Below are positions 34,789 to 50,400 of a DNA stretch of 64,000 bases, piece by piece. This stretch comes from Heterobilharzia americana (Eukaryota; Platyhelminthes; Trematoda; Strigeidida; Schistosomatidae). Every line of letters starts with the position of its first letter. Positions within the stretch are counted from its first letter, which is position 1. The position numbers and the translations under genes were made by a program. The stretch lies in the NCBI GenBank assembly GCA_944470555.2, contig OX104127.1, positions 156,339,276-156,403,275 on the forward strand, given 5' to 3'. Below the pieces are notes generated by a model that was not told the DNA's origin, did no database searches, and saw nothing but the letters and a program-made list of their open reading frames with translations.

Positions 34789-37700
34789 GTTAGTTCCTTA
34801 CCTCTGTTTTATATCATGATGTAAAACATTGCAATGTTTTCACACTTAGTCAAATTTATGTGATAAAGTAAATCGCTATGACCAAAGATACTTCATGTAA
34901 AACAAACCTATATGTTGATTAATTTGTTAAAATATCTTCCTGAGTTGATGTCTTTAATTATTATTTCTAAAGTCCATCTTCCGGTGGTTCAGTTTTACTT
35001 CAGTTGTAATTCAGTCAAAGACTTACAAAACCAAGGCGATGAAACTTCGGTTATGGCATAATGCTAATATGTGTTCCCGAGGCACACCATCCCAGCATTG
35101 ACCCCATCTTAGTACTGCGTTGGCCTCAGGTTGACCCCTCGAATTGTTTACTCTAACTTTTTCCACTTACACAGCCAGTATTTCCGAAGTAGTACCTAGA
35201 CGATTGGAATGAAACTCTGAAATGATTATCATATAGTTCTGATTTTATTAGATCCGAAGCCAAAACAGCTGGCACATTGTTGACACTGAAGATGACTTAT
35301 GTATTCACTGTCTTGACCTTAAGATTGTTAATTTTGAACATTTTACCGAGCACTTCTGGTCACATTGTTTCTGTTCACCTAATAGAACATAATTTTGCCT
35401 AACCCGAGCGTGTAAACGATTGGAAAGGTGTTGTTGAGTACCAGTTGTTAACAAGTATGATAATATATGTCGAGTTTCCCGACGGCATATTTCACTAACC
35501 ATTTTTCTGGAACTACTACCATTCATGTTTACTTCACCATTGATAGGGAGTGGTGAACACTTCGTTAGCAGTTCCTAGATTAGGCATTGTGCTTGGGATT
35601 GGTAAAGAATTTCATCCACTGAGTGAAGTAGGTTTGAAACACGTGCTTCGCTGATTTGGATATATATTACAAATGTCTCAGTGGCTATCTAGCCGTTGAT
35701 CATTTGTGTGCCGTGGTACTGGTTGGGAAAAATGTTTGATGTTTAAAATCGCAGCGCAAGTACATGGTAGTTGTGTCTGGTAAACAGCTGTATCTGTCTT
35801 ATGACTTCGTGGATGGGGTCCGAGACTAAGTGTGGTAAAATAAAGGTATACATTTATCCTAGTAAAATTAGTTTGCAATGGTTTGTCGATTGACGTTTGT
35901 GTAGGTGTTGATTGTTATCTCATTTTAATAGTCTTCATGATCTTTCATAGGACAAAGTTCATTAGCAATTTTGACGGCCTGTAAGTAGTTGGTCATTCCT
36001 ATTAACCCGAAGTTGACCGTACCTTTGCTTACTGATCCAACGTCAATCGTGTCTATTTAGTGACTACATTTCCTTTTCAGATGCGAATGTAGTCTATATT
36101 CTACTGAGTATGAACTGTTCTTTTTCTTTAGAGCGTTTATTTGATGTGATGCAACAGAGTTGAATCTTTAAACTAGGTTTGCCATTTACTCTCAGTAGGA
36201 TTGTCTTCATTTTAAGCGATATACGACAAGTACTATATTTACTGCCATATCTCACAGTGCATACAGCTAAGTGTTAATGGAGCAACTTATGTGTAGTTGA
36301 CATGATTGAAGCACTGACGTTTGCTCGCTTCTTACTGTTTACAAAATTTATTTCAGTCACCACAATACCATTAAGATTACTTTCCTATATAGTCATGTCA
36401 TCGCGATAAATCGAACGTTACATCGTTATAATGGTTTTCACCACCAGCCAACCACATTATTGTCTGTATTAAAAGTATGGTTTCAGGTCATCATTGTAGT
36501 AAATGTTTGGTTCAAGTGCTTACGCCTCTGTGTGATGTACTATAACCTCTCAAATATTTACGCAAAACGCTATCAGCTAACAAAGTCAAAGGAACCACAA
36601 TAAGATGCATTTTTCGGTTACTAGTTGTTTTCTATGTATTCACTTAATATTGGCATTATTGCCTAAAAGTTCAATTTGCCACACCTCACATCATATCAAG
36701 GTAAAATGCACCAAGATAAAAGGTAGAAAAGTGGGGAAAATTAATAAAAGTCGGAGGTCAGAAGAAAAGAAGATATAGTAATGACGAAGTACAATATGGC
36801 AGTTAGGGTACAGTTAGTGTATTAGTGCATCTGTGATGGTTAGATCGTTTTCGGGCCATGTCGCTTAGTGTCTCCAATCACCAATTTCACTTGCCATGCC
36901 AACGCCAAACAGAAAGTTCGCATTTTCCTACGTGGCTCAAAACAAGTCAGAGACTTCATAGAATGATGCCACGTCTTAGCCCGGGCGTCTTCGACCAGCT
37001 GGTATGCCATGCTTATCCAAAACTCCTGCGTTACGTGTTGGTTCCATGGCACGACCTATGTTACTGTCGGGTACCTGAAGCCTCATATCCTCTACCTTTA
37101 TTGCCCATATTTCTTAATCTTATGCTAGAATTGAGTGAACTGCAACGCGGTACACTCAACTCTTATTGGGCAGCTGAATAGCACCATAAATTGCGTTAGT
37201 TTTCAAAGGTAATCTAGCCTTTTTTTCATGCAGAGATTTGGTCGGTTATTGACCCATCAGAGCTGGTTAAACATCACGTAGGCTAAATGGTCAAAGCGGT
37301 CAACTAATTCACTCATTCTTATTAAACGAAGTATGGATACAGACCAGTACTGACTTCACATCATATGTTTTCTCCATTCAGCTTATGATCCAGCACTAGC
37401 ACATCCAGGTTCCTGCTCTAGGTAACAAACCACACTTATTGTGCGAAGACTGACGATGATACACGATTATGTGAACCGTGGTGGGTGAAAGAAAGCCGTT
37501 ACTTATATCACAATGTGATAATAGGGTCCTTAAACCGATGTTCTTTGATAATTTGAACCTTTGCTTATTTTCTCGGGAAACAGTTTTGTGCTTCCCAACA
37601 CTTTTGGTTTATGGAAGGAACTATGTCCATTTGTAATGGTTGCCCGATATAAGCCTTTCAGTAATCAGTAGAACAATAGGTTGCTGAGATGCTATGTTAA

Positions 37701-40700
37701 TTTTCTGTGCAGTACTACAGAATTCATTGTAGTGTTCTAAGTTTTGTAATGTCTAACAAAACAGTGTAATTGCTGTCATTAAAAAGATGAAATCATAAAC
37801 TTTTTACACTGAAATTTTCAGCGTGCTTAATGCGGTTATTCTCGAACAGGTGCCAACAAAGCTAACCGTATAACCTAGAGTTACAAGGTTGTAAAGTATC
37901 CGTTAGTTAACTTCTTATGTGTGTACATTGTATGAGTTAGCTTCACAGGTTTTAAGGATTAACTGAAGCTTTGTTATTCTTATGCAGGGCATTCCCAGGA
38001 TCTCCCCCTATAAAAACTCTGCGTCATCATAGAACAAGTTTGACGAAGAACGAATCTACTCAACAAAGGTAGGTTATAAATCTTGTCCATGGTTATGTAT
38101 ACAGTTGGGAGTAATGATGTTGAGTAACTGCATATTCCTGGATGGTTAAGGTATTGTATATATTTGAATAACTAACGGGAAATTACTTAATATGATTGCT
38201 AACCATACGTGATGGTTACAAATTCCTAATCTCATTGCTTTTCTTTAAATTTATACTTGTTGGAAGTGTGACCATTCTTTTGTGTGGATTTCATTTCTAA
38301 TCTACTCATCTCCTATGATTAAAAAGCATCCTTTTTGTTTGGGATTCAGATAAATTCACGATGTACAGGGTGTTTTCTGCCAGTCATGTCGTTGTCTCCA
38401 TATTTATTTCGATTAATTGTCCTGTCATGAACTTCAACTAGCATTCGGGCGTCATGACATATCTTCGTTCATTTCGCTGCATATGGATAACTGCAGACAT
38501 GAATTCGACTTCGAAAATGTGAAAGTCCTGGGTGGAGGAAATATAAAGAATGCCAAAGAATTTTTAGAAGTACTAGTATTAGTATTCAGGTCAGTCACCA
38601 ATCAACAGACACATTGACAGTGACCCAATCTATCAACCAATAACAAGCAACAGGAAGGTCAAAGTTTACTTCAACAGGACAACCAATTGAAATAACTATT
38701 GAGACAATGACAGGACTTTAGTGGAAAGAACCCATCACACGTAAGGTCGTCAGGACAAGCTACTAAGCAACTTGTAGAGGAAACCCTGTAACTCACTTCC
38801 TTCTAAAGTTTGTGCCGATGATGTTTCGAGAATAACTGTTAAAGCTTCATGAATAAATCATCCAGCTCCGAGAACATAACACCAACAAAAGTACCGTTTT
38901 ATTTCTAATGGTTTTAATACTTTAGTACCTCTTACTATAATGTTATATGACTTACCTTCAAAAGTATGCACTTAGCCGGGTCAGTTATTATCACCAAAAT
39001 GTTTCATGGTACACGATAATCGAAATGTGTATCTATGTAGTCTGCGCTTTTGCATTTCTTGAAGTGGGGACGGTTCACCGAAGAGAAAAAGACTGGAGAA
39101 CCAGCAGTATTTCTAACTTCACGCGAAACCCAGCTGCGTTATTTCTCTAACTGTAAAATCGATAATCAGTATTTTAGTACCTTCAAGGGCATTGAAGTGA
39201 TACTGTTATCGCCTCATTGACTAGTGACTAAAAGCAGCAAAGTAAGAGTTGTCGATTACGTCGTTATTTCGAAGCAACCAGTTGTGTTCGGGTTCATCAC
39301 TAGTTTGTTGTTTATGATTTATGGTAGACTCATTTCTACAGAAAGTTTGCAACGTTTTGCTATCTCTGTTTCTTCATAAAATTTATTTGCTTTCTTTAGA
39401 GAATATCATCACCTGTTTTAACGCTAATCTGTTTACTTCTTATTTTTTATCTAAGCTCTTAAATTTGTTTTGTACTAATCCCTCTGTTAACTGATCGATC
39501 TTATGAACTATTTCGCATAGTTACAAACTGGTTTAATTCTGCTTTCCCTTTTAGCATTAGTTCGTCCAGGTCAGTGGACGCAGCTCTTTCCTCTGGACAT
39601 CGTTCCCTCCTTCAGTCTCCACCTAAAAGACCTCCAAAACCCCGCCACTTATGTTTGTCTAGTCCCACTACTCTTGAAGCTGTAAGCGACATATGTAACA
39701 TTAATGATATTTCAATACTAATGCTGTTAAATTTATTGATTCACCTCATAAAGATAGATTTATTGATCTAAAAAAAGATAAGACTGTCTGTACGATTTTA
39801 TTGAATTTATTCCAACCAATAGAGTGGTTAGTTTCAGTTTTTCCTATCAGCGGTTTTTAAATTCTAAGATAAAATAACACCATACACTTAAGAATCTCAG
39901 GGAAGAGGACACTATGTCTTTATTAATTTAATTAAAGTGATGAGCAGTTGGCTATAAAAGTCTGTCGTTAAATGAGATAAGTAGCAATATGCCCTTCGAA
40001 AGAGGATTAAGTAATAACTTTCATCGGAGTTTCATTAGTATCAGTCTACCATCACGAATTCCCCCATTGAGCGCATAGTTGTACTGGCTGCTTTTTCAAC
40101 GAACAGATTCTTCTAAGTAGCAATAACCTCAAACTGATCAGTCAAACTATACCACCGTAATAGACTAGTACTGAAAACCTCTCCCTGCAAATTTGTAACC
40201 TTATGTTAACTGTCATCAACCCATGTAGATATTCCTTCCTGTGGAGCTATGACTTATTGGCTTCAGCAGTTAACTTTCAACCACTGGGTCACGCCTTCGT
40301 ACACCGCTTCAACTACCATGGTTTGGACAGGCAAGCAGTATCATTAGTCCTTACACAATGGATGAGGTCCATTGTCGTCTACCGCACAAACGTACAAGGG
40401 GTTGCTGGATTAGTTTTTTTTATATACAACGTATAAGTACCACTAACTTGCATAAGCTAAATATATCAATAAATTCACATACTATCACCTGTAATGTACC
40501 TTGTTAAGCATTTTATCTCCTTTAAAGGTCGAGTTGAAGCCAGTTGCTTCGAAAATCTCTGTTGAAAAGAAATTTGATGATGAAACTTCAGAATCGTTGA
40601 AAATTTCCACGTATGTTGACATTATCTGTTTTTAAAATTTTCACAGTAAACAACTTGATGTTCAGTCTTTCAGTGTACATAGATCATGTTACAAAGGTAT

Positions 40701-43700
40701 TCAGTATGAAAAATGTTCGATTCTTTATTTTGTACTTATTAGATTGAGTCGTATTCTTAATATCGATTATTTTTTATGTGTAACACTTTTGTCAAACACA
40801 TGATTACCTCGTGAAGTCTTCAACAATGAAAGTTTTCAGGCTTAGTTAGTTGCAGTGCCACATGATCCGTAGTTCAAGTTAGTATGTTATCTTTGTTTGT
40901 CAATAACAAAGATCATCTACGATTTCATTGTATTGAAGTATCACTCATCGAATAGAAATCCATGTCAGACATAATCTTTGATGCGACCATCAGTTTCAAT
41001 ACTACTACTTAAGTTGTTGCACACTGTTATTCCGTGGTTATACTTTAGTTCTGAACAAAAACTCAGTAATTCAAAAGATAAATTCTTCGTATGAATTTGC
41101 ATGAAACTTGAAAACTTAATCAGTTACATTAAGTCATATTAATTCAACCTTATGAAGTAGCAGCATGATACCAATCAAACTGCTTAATTCGCTTGCTTTA
41201 GGTAACATCTTTTAATCTGAAAAGTAAGGACTGAATATATGGATGTCTCTGTGTATATTTTTGTAAGCTCCGAATAGTCCGTCTTGAAGAGCATGCAAAA
41301 CTTTATTTTTAATTGTGCTATGAATCTTGAGCAATTGAATAGTATGCTATCATTGTTCCACTGTTATATTCGGAAAGCTGGTGAGTTAAAGGTTCAGTGA
41401 ATGATCATTTGACACAGCGGATTACTTCAGTTTCTAGATTGAACCACAACTCACAAAAATTATGTCAATCAGCACCAAGTTCGTTGTATTTGACCATTTG
41501 TTTTCTAAAACAAATCATCATACTTCAACAATAGCTTCGAAAGGTATTATAAAGTATAATTGCTAAAATGAGCGGATGACAAATACCTCCTTGACTGACT
41601 GACAAAATCAACGTAGGACCTCGCTACACAAGTGCATTGACTCAAGTTGCTACACTTCACAGTAGTATACAAGCATCAGATTAATAGAATAAGAGTGATA
41701 CCAAAGTAGACAAATATTGACCAAGCTTTATAAGATATCAAGGAATGAATACATCCGGGCCATTGTGGTAGATCGTCAGTCATGTTACCAAGAGTCCTCA
41801 ACCACTCATTACTACCGTCTCTAAGACCTCAGCCAGCCAGTGTACATCTTTCCATAGAGCTCAGATCAACACTTAGGGACTTCATCGACTGGTGCCATAT
41901 CTCAGTCTCTTCAACTTCCCCTAGAATAGCACATGGAGATTAGGCGGTGGCTCGTAAACAAGTGATGCATGAAAGATGAAAGAAAGCGTAACAAATAAAA
42001 TCTAAACTATTCAACTTTTACTATAAATATAACCTGTTTGCATCAACTTGGAAAAGCAGAAATCTTCAACAAAACCACTTAAGTATACCTAGAAAAAGAA
42101 TATAAACAAGATTATTTTGACCTTAGTATATCATCAATCCCAATCTACCACTATAAGAGTTTTAGTTAATGAAAGTAGGAGCAGAGATAGAAGTTATTCT
42201 CTTTTTCACTGACGTTTGGATGTACCTTCCAACCAACTGTCGCACACAATGTTCACTTTCAGTATTCTCAGACTTAATGGATGATAAATCAATCCACACT
42301 TTTTAAAAAAAATCCCCAACAAAGGAATGGGTCACTTTACTATTCAATTACAATATTCTAAATTTAAAGTCAAGGTTTGTTTAGTGAGACAGGCATGTTT
42401 GAATTACGTATAATTTATGTTTTTATTATGTCCACTTCTTAAGTTTCTTTCATTTTTGTATTCACTTGATATATACATTCCTACCAGAAAACAGAATTCA
42501 TTCTCAATCAATCACCCGTATATACTTCTTACTGCTTATGTTACTTATTGGGTTTTTCTTTTTCTTCTTTCAAACTATTCAACTGTATTCATTGATCATA
42601 TAGTACTGACAATCAACCGTCAGCAGAAAAAGTAAATGGAGATTTACCCCACTCAAACACTGCTCAACATTCAGCAGTTAGTTCATCTCATATAAGTGCT
42701 ATCGAAATCAAACCTCATCAAGTTATCAATGATGATCCGGTTGAACGTTTATCCTATGCGTCTATAACTCCATTCTATTCATTTAAGAAGAGTGCACAAC
42801 CAACTGAAAACGGTCTAACCAATAATGATGGTATGCATTGGTTTATATATGTATATATGTGAAATGTTATGAGATATCCCAATTTTAAAAAAAAGTATGA
42901 GTAGTATACTGCTTAAGTGAAGAATATATTGCTTTATATTACCACTGGAGCACAGTGGATGAACTTTTTAAAATACATTAAAATGGACCTGTTTTTACGA
43001 TCTGGCGTTACTTAAAGCGCTATTTTTTTTCCAGTGTACTACTGACATTTCAAAGCAAAAACCTGTTGCTTGTATAGTTTTGCACTATGCAACCAGCTGA
43101 AGTAACTATATGTGTCAGCAACTGTATATGGTAGGTAACGATTATCAAACATTTTAATTTGTAAGTGGTTTGTATCAACTAAATTATGTATTTTTTGTTT
43201 ATCATTGTACTTTGAAGTTTGTCAGGAATCTTGTGATGCCATTCAATCTGCAGAAAATCCACATCTGCAATCAACTAAACGGTAAGTTATCAAAAGAAAT
43301 GTTGTATTAATTCATTTTCATATCGACAAGGGATTTTTGATCACCCCACTTAGTCTAGTCTTGCTATTATTATTATTATTTATCCCTTGGGTTCCTGATG
43401 GAACATAGGGCTTCAATAGCACGTCTCCAGTGCACTCTGTTCTCTGAAAACTTTTGAACCTGGCTCCACGACAGCCCAGAAGCTCTCATTTCTTCCTCGC
43501 ATGATCTCCATGTCATCCTGGGACGCCCAACTCGTCGTTTCCCATCTGGGTTCCACTCGAGCAACCGGCCTGGCGCGTGATGTCCTAGTCGGTCTTCTCA
43601 GTGTATGCCCGATCCATCTGCACTTCCTTCCAATGCATATTTGTTGAGCGATAGGTTCTTGCTTCGTTGGTTCGTTCCCAGGGCAGAGTTCCTTGTTGCT

Positions 43701-44443
43701 TCTCCTTTCTGGCCATCTGATCTTCAGCATCGAGCGTAGGCAGTTGTTGATAAATGTCTGTAATTTGTTGGAAATGCCTTTCGTAACTCCTCAAGTGACT
43801 GAGCCATACAGCAGCACTGACTTGACATTGGTGTTGAAAATCCGGATGTTGTTCCACATGCTGAGTGCAGAAGATCTCCACACTGGTTTCAGGCTAATGA
43901 ACGCCTGTCTTGTTTTCCGATCCTGGCTTTCACGTCTTGCTCCTGAGCACTAATTCTTTTCTACAATGAATGCGTCAATCCTCACTAGTTTGCTGACTTT
44001 GTCTTAGACGATATTAATAGAGAATGTAGGTTCTTTGTTGTAATCCTTATAAATTAGTCTTTGTATATCAGTTGCTCAGAGAACTATCGCTGTACTTTAT
44101 CCCATCATAGAGAGAGGAGCAGTTTACTATGTCTGTAGTCAAAGTCCTGGGGTTATTCGTCTTGGAAACACACTCAGTTTTGGAATATTATTTCAACTCT
44201 TACTCACTTCATGATTCCACCAAACGTGAGCACTGTTGATATACCGCATTTCTAGGTGTCAAAAGATTGAAATATATAAAAATTGCACAGATTGCTTCGA
44301 TCTTCATCTTCTGCTTTTCGAACTCGGTGTATATCTTATCACATAAGTTAATCATCAGATCTTATTCGTATTCGTTTTTGGTTACTGAACAGCACTAAAC
44401 TTCTATCAATCAAAAACTTATATACTTATTTGTTAACATTCTG

Positions 44444-44498
<55 letters not shown>

Positions 44499-47400
44499 TG
44501 AACCACATTTCTGCTTATCGACCCTCATAATCGGCCTTAGTTGATGTGTTCAACTTGCCACCTAGTATCTGATATCACATTACTGTATATGAATTTTAGC
44601 TACTGTTTGTGTGCATAACACTGGATTATGTGTACAAACTCTTACTGTTGTTTTAGGAATGTACTATTTTGTTGTTATGATATGCGTGTATCTCGTGCTG
44701 CTGGTTGACTGATCACTTAAAAAAAAGGCATAATAGATCTTAATAAGTCAACTGATACTTAAATCTACCTGCAGTTTTACTCATCTCAAGTGAACACCAA
44801 CTTTTTCTCTGTGTGTGAACTGTTAGTTTACTTCGACTACTTTTACCATTCAAGTAACATAGATTACTGCTAATGACTGTAATCTTTCGATTACAACCTG
44901 AATGACATTTGCAGTTTCCCATTATTTCAGCTTATAAATTAGTAGACTGAGGTGGTGACAATTGTTTCAAAAATTGTTATGCTTGTTTCCAGTCATTTCT
45001 TCATTCGGTTTATTGTCTGAATAATTCTGAACAAAAAAAGAAAAGCAAGATTTGTAGAATGAATATAATTCATCATATTTCATTATAGACATGCTCCAAA
45101 TCTTAGAGGTGTCATCGAATTCTGAAAACAAGAGAATGTTGACCACAAATAATACCTAGAACCAATACCCATTTTAGTGTCTTGTTAAAATTCACTAAGA
45201 ATTCTGAGATATAATAATCTTTTCCCTAACCAAATGGATGATTAAGGCGTAGACTAGTTAGTTCAAAGCAAGTTCAAATTCAAAGCTACTGAGGAGGAAA
45301 ACAAAAAAATGACAACCACTGGGTATAAGTTTAACAAGGAATTCTGAATTCTAAGGTGGTTGTCAACAGCTTAAAATATGAATAGAAATTCTTATGAATT
45401 GTACAATTGCAGATGAAATTTAATTTCTTATTTTCAATAGTTTGTCTTTCGTTCTAATTTATTTCTATCCTTGAACTGTTGAATAATATGATAATTAAAA
45501 CTATTCCACACACACTCCCACCGCTTTCGTAGTGAAGTCTAGTTAAGGAGTAGCCGTAATCAGTAAGTTACAAACTTACTGAAACAGTAATGATAGTTCC
45601 GTAATGTTGGTAACTTTCAATACTAACATTTCAGATAGATTATTTACTTTCCAAACCTTTTATACACATGTTGAACAGTATTCAAGCATGAACAAGTTGT
45701 AGATATTTTCTGAAATGATGTTTCTAGCATAATTGAAGTTAATTTTGTTTCATATTCAATTTCTTCTCAGTTCACTTAATTTGCCGATAGATCATCATTG
45801 TGCAAGTGCGAATTCCCAGAAATTCAGGTAATGTGTTACCTAAATGTGTTTTTTTTTAATCTTTTCATAAACATGATCCCAGAAATTTCTTAAAAAAATA
45901 TTCACTAAGCGGTTCATCGAATTGAGTACAACTTTTCAGGAGAGCATACTATTTTTAACTCTAAAGGTAACATGATAAAGCAATTTTGAAATTTCTATTC
46001 TTCTCCTACTATGGAACTTTTGCTAAAGTTAACATTTTATAAATATAATCGTGGAGAGCCTGTAAGATTAAAAGCAGTGAATGTAAATAGTCTTATTGTT
46101 TTATGCACCCGCTTCGATGCTGTATGTTAGTGACTTAACTTTCATAAAAGTATGGAATTTCCATTATGCAACATTTGAACACGCCATATTCGTTATATCA
46201 ACCAGTCAGCATAGGACACACAACAGTTCGAGTTGCCAAACCTCATATCAGCACTACAAGTAACAAACCAGTAGAATGAAATATGAAGAAACAATCAGAA
46301 GAAAATGCTGAATTCAGAATAGCCACTGACATCAATTCTGACCCACATCACTTACAGTCTCCAACCTCTGATTTCCATTACCACGTGAACCCCCAATCAG
46401 CTGGCCTAGATCTTCTTACATGACTCAAAGCAACAGTCAAGGACTTCATGCAGAGTGATGCCATGCTGAATTCTGGTCACTTCACACTTTTTTTACAGCC
46501 TGAACCTACTTCAGCAAACATTGGACGACAAGACAAATGGTGACCAGACATGTGTAACACATGTCCGTCCCATTTATCTCAGTCTATGAAGGTTTGCAAC
46601 CTCGCCAATTGACTTTCCTCTCCTCCTGACTTCTGCGTTACTCAAGTGGTGACACCATGATACATACAACCTACGGAAGGAAACGGTGGTCAAACACCTG
46701 AAACCTTCTCATGTCCTCTACCTTTAATGGCCACTTTTCACAACCGCAGAGTAAAACGCAGTGAACTGCAGCACAGTACACTTGACCCTAATAGGCAATC
46801 TGATATCGTGGTGACGCCACAGATGGCGTAAGTTCGCGGAAAGCCAAATGAGCCTTTTGTATTCGAGCAGAGATTTCGTCGACCACTGACCCACCGAATG
46901 AAAGATAGGTCACTGTTTATAAGTTTCACAGCCAAATCTCTCTGTTGCAGTCTTTGTGTGGGAACATTAAACAGTAAGACAGAGAAAGAGTGGCTGGCCG
47001 TTTGAAGTCGTTTTCTAGGTTTTGGCCATGCCTTAACATTCTCTTCTCTTTCCCAACTAAACATCACTTGAATAAACCAATCAGCTAAGCAGAAAATGTC
47101 TTACCACAATTACTGATTATTGCTTCAATTAATGACTTGTAGAAGTTGATTGATTGGAAGTAGTTTTCATCATGATTTGACACCAGCTGCAGAACTGTTG
47201 AAGACCTAGGACTACCAGCCAGCGGTTTCACCCTAGTCTGGTACCCATCAGCAATGCAGACCGACTAACCCGAAGTTTTACTGCAATGTTGTGGTCCATG
47301 CGGTCAACCAAGTCGGGAGCGGGGACTGATGCCCTTCAATGACATCAGATGATGATCGTGGTGTATCACAAATTAATAAAAGTTAAAAAAATAAACCATT

Positions 47401-50400
47401 AGATTCCAACCCAGTGGCTGAATGATATTGTAAGTGCTGTTAAGTAGTTAATTGTTTTACGCCTGTACTGTTTAGTGGAGGTCAGTCACACTGCTATAAA
47501 TGAAAAACATGATGTAGAATACTTTTCTGGAACGACATAACGAAATAGAGTATTGTAAATTTGTCGTGGATTAAAAAAAGTAGATATCCTAAAAGCAGAA
47601 CACAGAAGTTGATGCAAGGTATATTGATGTGTTTACTTGACAGTTTGAGCTCTGGCAGGTGTATTTTGTAGCTTTATAGTCGAAATCTCAGCGATATACA
47701 AAATGTGATATGAATTACCCTCCGATTCCGTACTACTTGTCTATTCTGTTGGGTACTTAGTGCACTGGTGTACATAAGTTTCTTACATTACAGACCAGGT
47801 AGCGCTTGCGCAAGGACTGCAAAGCCTGGTGGTCAGAAACCACGAGTGAAAGGCTGCATCCGGCAATAGTCGGAAGCTGTTCCAACTTATCCGAGCTACG
47901 GTCTATGAAATAGATGGTACACCGATCCATAACGTTTTTCAGACGCCTGGAACGCTGAGTGGAGCAATTCAAAAAGCAGTTAATCTGGCCTAATCCTCGC
48001 GCAACCTCAACCGGAACGTTTTCAGCTTCGCTGCCGGTTAGCACCGATTCACCTAACGAAGCTGAGACTTAGAAGAAACTGCAATTACTAAAACATAAGG
48101 TACCTGGTTCTTTTTAAGGATTGTGATGACATTACTGTTAGAAAGCTGGCTGTGTTGTTTGAGAAGGTATAGAAAACTGTAAGTGCACCACCACTCTGGA
48201 ACAGTCACCGTTGTAACTACCTTTAAAAGGGCTCTGCAAAGCGCATGAAAAATGATCTGTAAGGAGCAGACTGGGCTTCATTCAGATTATGGATGCATCG
48301 ATCACGTGTTCACCTTCTATCACATGGATTGCAGGTCAGTGATCTTTGTATTTCGCAACGTTAGGGTTGCTTTTGTTTCGTTGGATAGGACTATGCTCTG
48401 GAATTGTCTATTAAAAAAATGATGCTTCTGAATAGCTGGTCAACATTTTAAAGACCTTATGCAAAAACCCCGGGTTAAGTGAGGATATTCAGCCATTTCT
48501 CTCCACTTTTCCAAGCCAACAGTGGAGCTACGGAGGGCTATCTGATTTCACCCTTTCTCTTTCACTTTTTGACCTCGAAAAGGTGGATAGTATCATCTTA
48601 CTGAGCAACGACATACGTGCTACTCAAATTTGCACTCTATCAGACAGCAATCAGTGTCCCTGACTATGGTTTGCGCTTTCCATCGTCGAAATGCAAAGTA
48701 CTTTAAATTAGATTAACGGGAGCCTACACCTGAACACACCTGATGTTGAATGGTTGAAATTTGTCGTAAAGGTTGTATATCTGAGCGAGTACTGGTGGGA
48801 GGTGTACGGATGAGATATCGAAACACAATCTTGGTCAAATTTAACGCCTTTTTGACGTTAACCTTATTGTAAAAGGTCGGTTATTCAATGCATCGGTGCA
48901 GGCAGTTCCGCTCTACATCGATAAAACCTTACGTCCTCAAGCTAAGGATGTTCAATGACTCTGCGTTTCCGATCACCGTTGTCTCCACAAGATTGCTCCC
49001 ATCCATGGAAGACACTGTAGTTCTGAAGTGAGGTGACGTGTATTCGAGCATGATGGAAATCATTCATTGGGTCATCTTGAAACACTGGCTCCGGTAGCTT
49101 AAACACGTTTTAAGTATGTCGTCTCAGTGGCCCCCACACTGTTCACTTGCCCTGGAACTAATTGGTAGAAGCAGAAGGATGATCAGTATGTGGGTTATCG
49201 CTGTATGATAAAGGATATGTATGTTAGGTAGGCATCTGTGTGTGCCTCACAACTTCTTACCAGCATAGGGTTTGAAAGATTACGCATCTCTGTCTTGAAA
49301 TGATAGCAAATAGCTAAAAACTGAGACCCATGGCTATCATGCTACAGTTTTCTTGTTTTTGCTTTTACGAAAGTTTGGAACGAGACTACTGAATGAATCT
49401 TTGAGACCGCTTCCCTTATAACCTATATCTGCTTCCTTTTCCGTCCCGTTTTTCCGCTTTCTGTATCACGTTTTTGTCTTCATTATGTTGCTACATTGTT
49501 TTGCATAGCGTTTCTCTTGATGTTCATTTTGTACCAAGTTCGTGTTTTAAATAAACCTACTAAAATCTAGCAACATACGACCGATGAACTCGTTGATCAT
49601 TGTTTTTAGTAGTCTACTCTTCCAGTCATCAAATTTCCTGATTTCTTTAGCCTAAAATTGACTACAATTCGCCCTCACTTCCTTAGACCCGTGTCAGTAC
49701 TCATCATTTACTCAAAATACTTTTTTGTTTTTGCTTTTTTCTATTTCCTAGTTTTAAACTGTTCCATTTAAAGCTTGATATTATCATTTTATTTGCTTAC
49801 ATTTTATAGGATTTTGTTCTTCCACCTGACGCATTTCACACGGCTCCATTCCATGGAACTGCTTGTGAAACTGCATCTAATGATCTTCCTGTTCTGCAGC
49901 ACGCTGAAACTGTCGCAGTAGATACTCCAGATGACGAAGATGTAGACGACAAAGTCAATGATTGTGTCGAACACCATACTGCAAATTCGTCAATAATAAT
50001 TATCAACGGATCTCAGTGCACTTCACCTTTCAGTCCACTAACCACTCTACCTATTCCAAAAGGACTGAATGTTGTTGCAGGTAAATTTACTTGGCTGTAA
50101 AATTTATGCATTCACTATTGCCTGCCACTCAATGTGACTATTTCTTTTCTTACTCCATCCACTTTACTGGCTGTTCCATTCTTTTCGTCCTTCAGACATA
50201 TAGCTACTTCTTATATTCAAGTAGTTTCAATGTAAGTGCGAGTAAGTTACAGTGTGGAGTTGTGAGGACGAACGATAATAATTGACAATTGATAGTCAAT
50301 AGTTTAGACAATTCAACCCAAGTGATTCGCAAAGAGAAATCAAAAGACTGAAAACCTTTAGTATCTTGGACTAAAAACGTTCATTGGTGGAAACTGGCCC

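Noticed and set aside
37440..37500. Hammerhead-like CTGACGA followed by GTGAA in intron 1
   Set aside because: No GAAA box in the right place and no convincing stem II or stem III.
44447..44496. CRISPR-like or structured repeat
   Set aside because: Simple AT dinucleotide microsatellite only; no spaced repeats exist in the window.
47757..48044. 95-codon minus-strand ORF as a gene
   Set aside because: The opposite strand reads as the RT linker of LINE family B (NSRKLFQLI block), so the ORF is a shadow.
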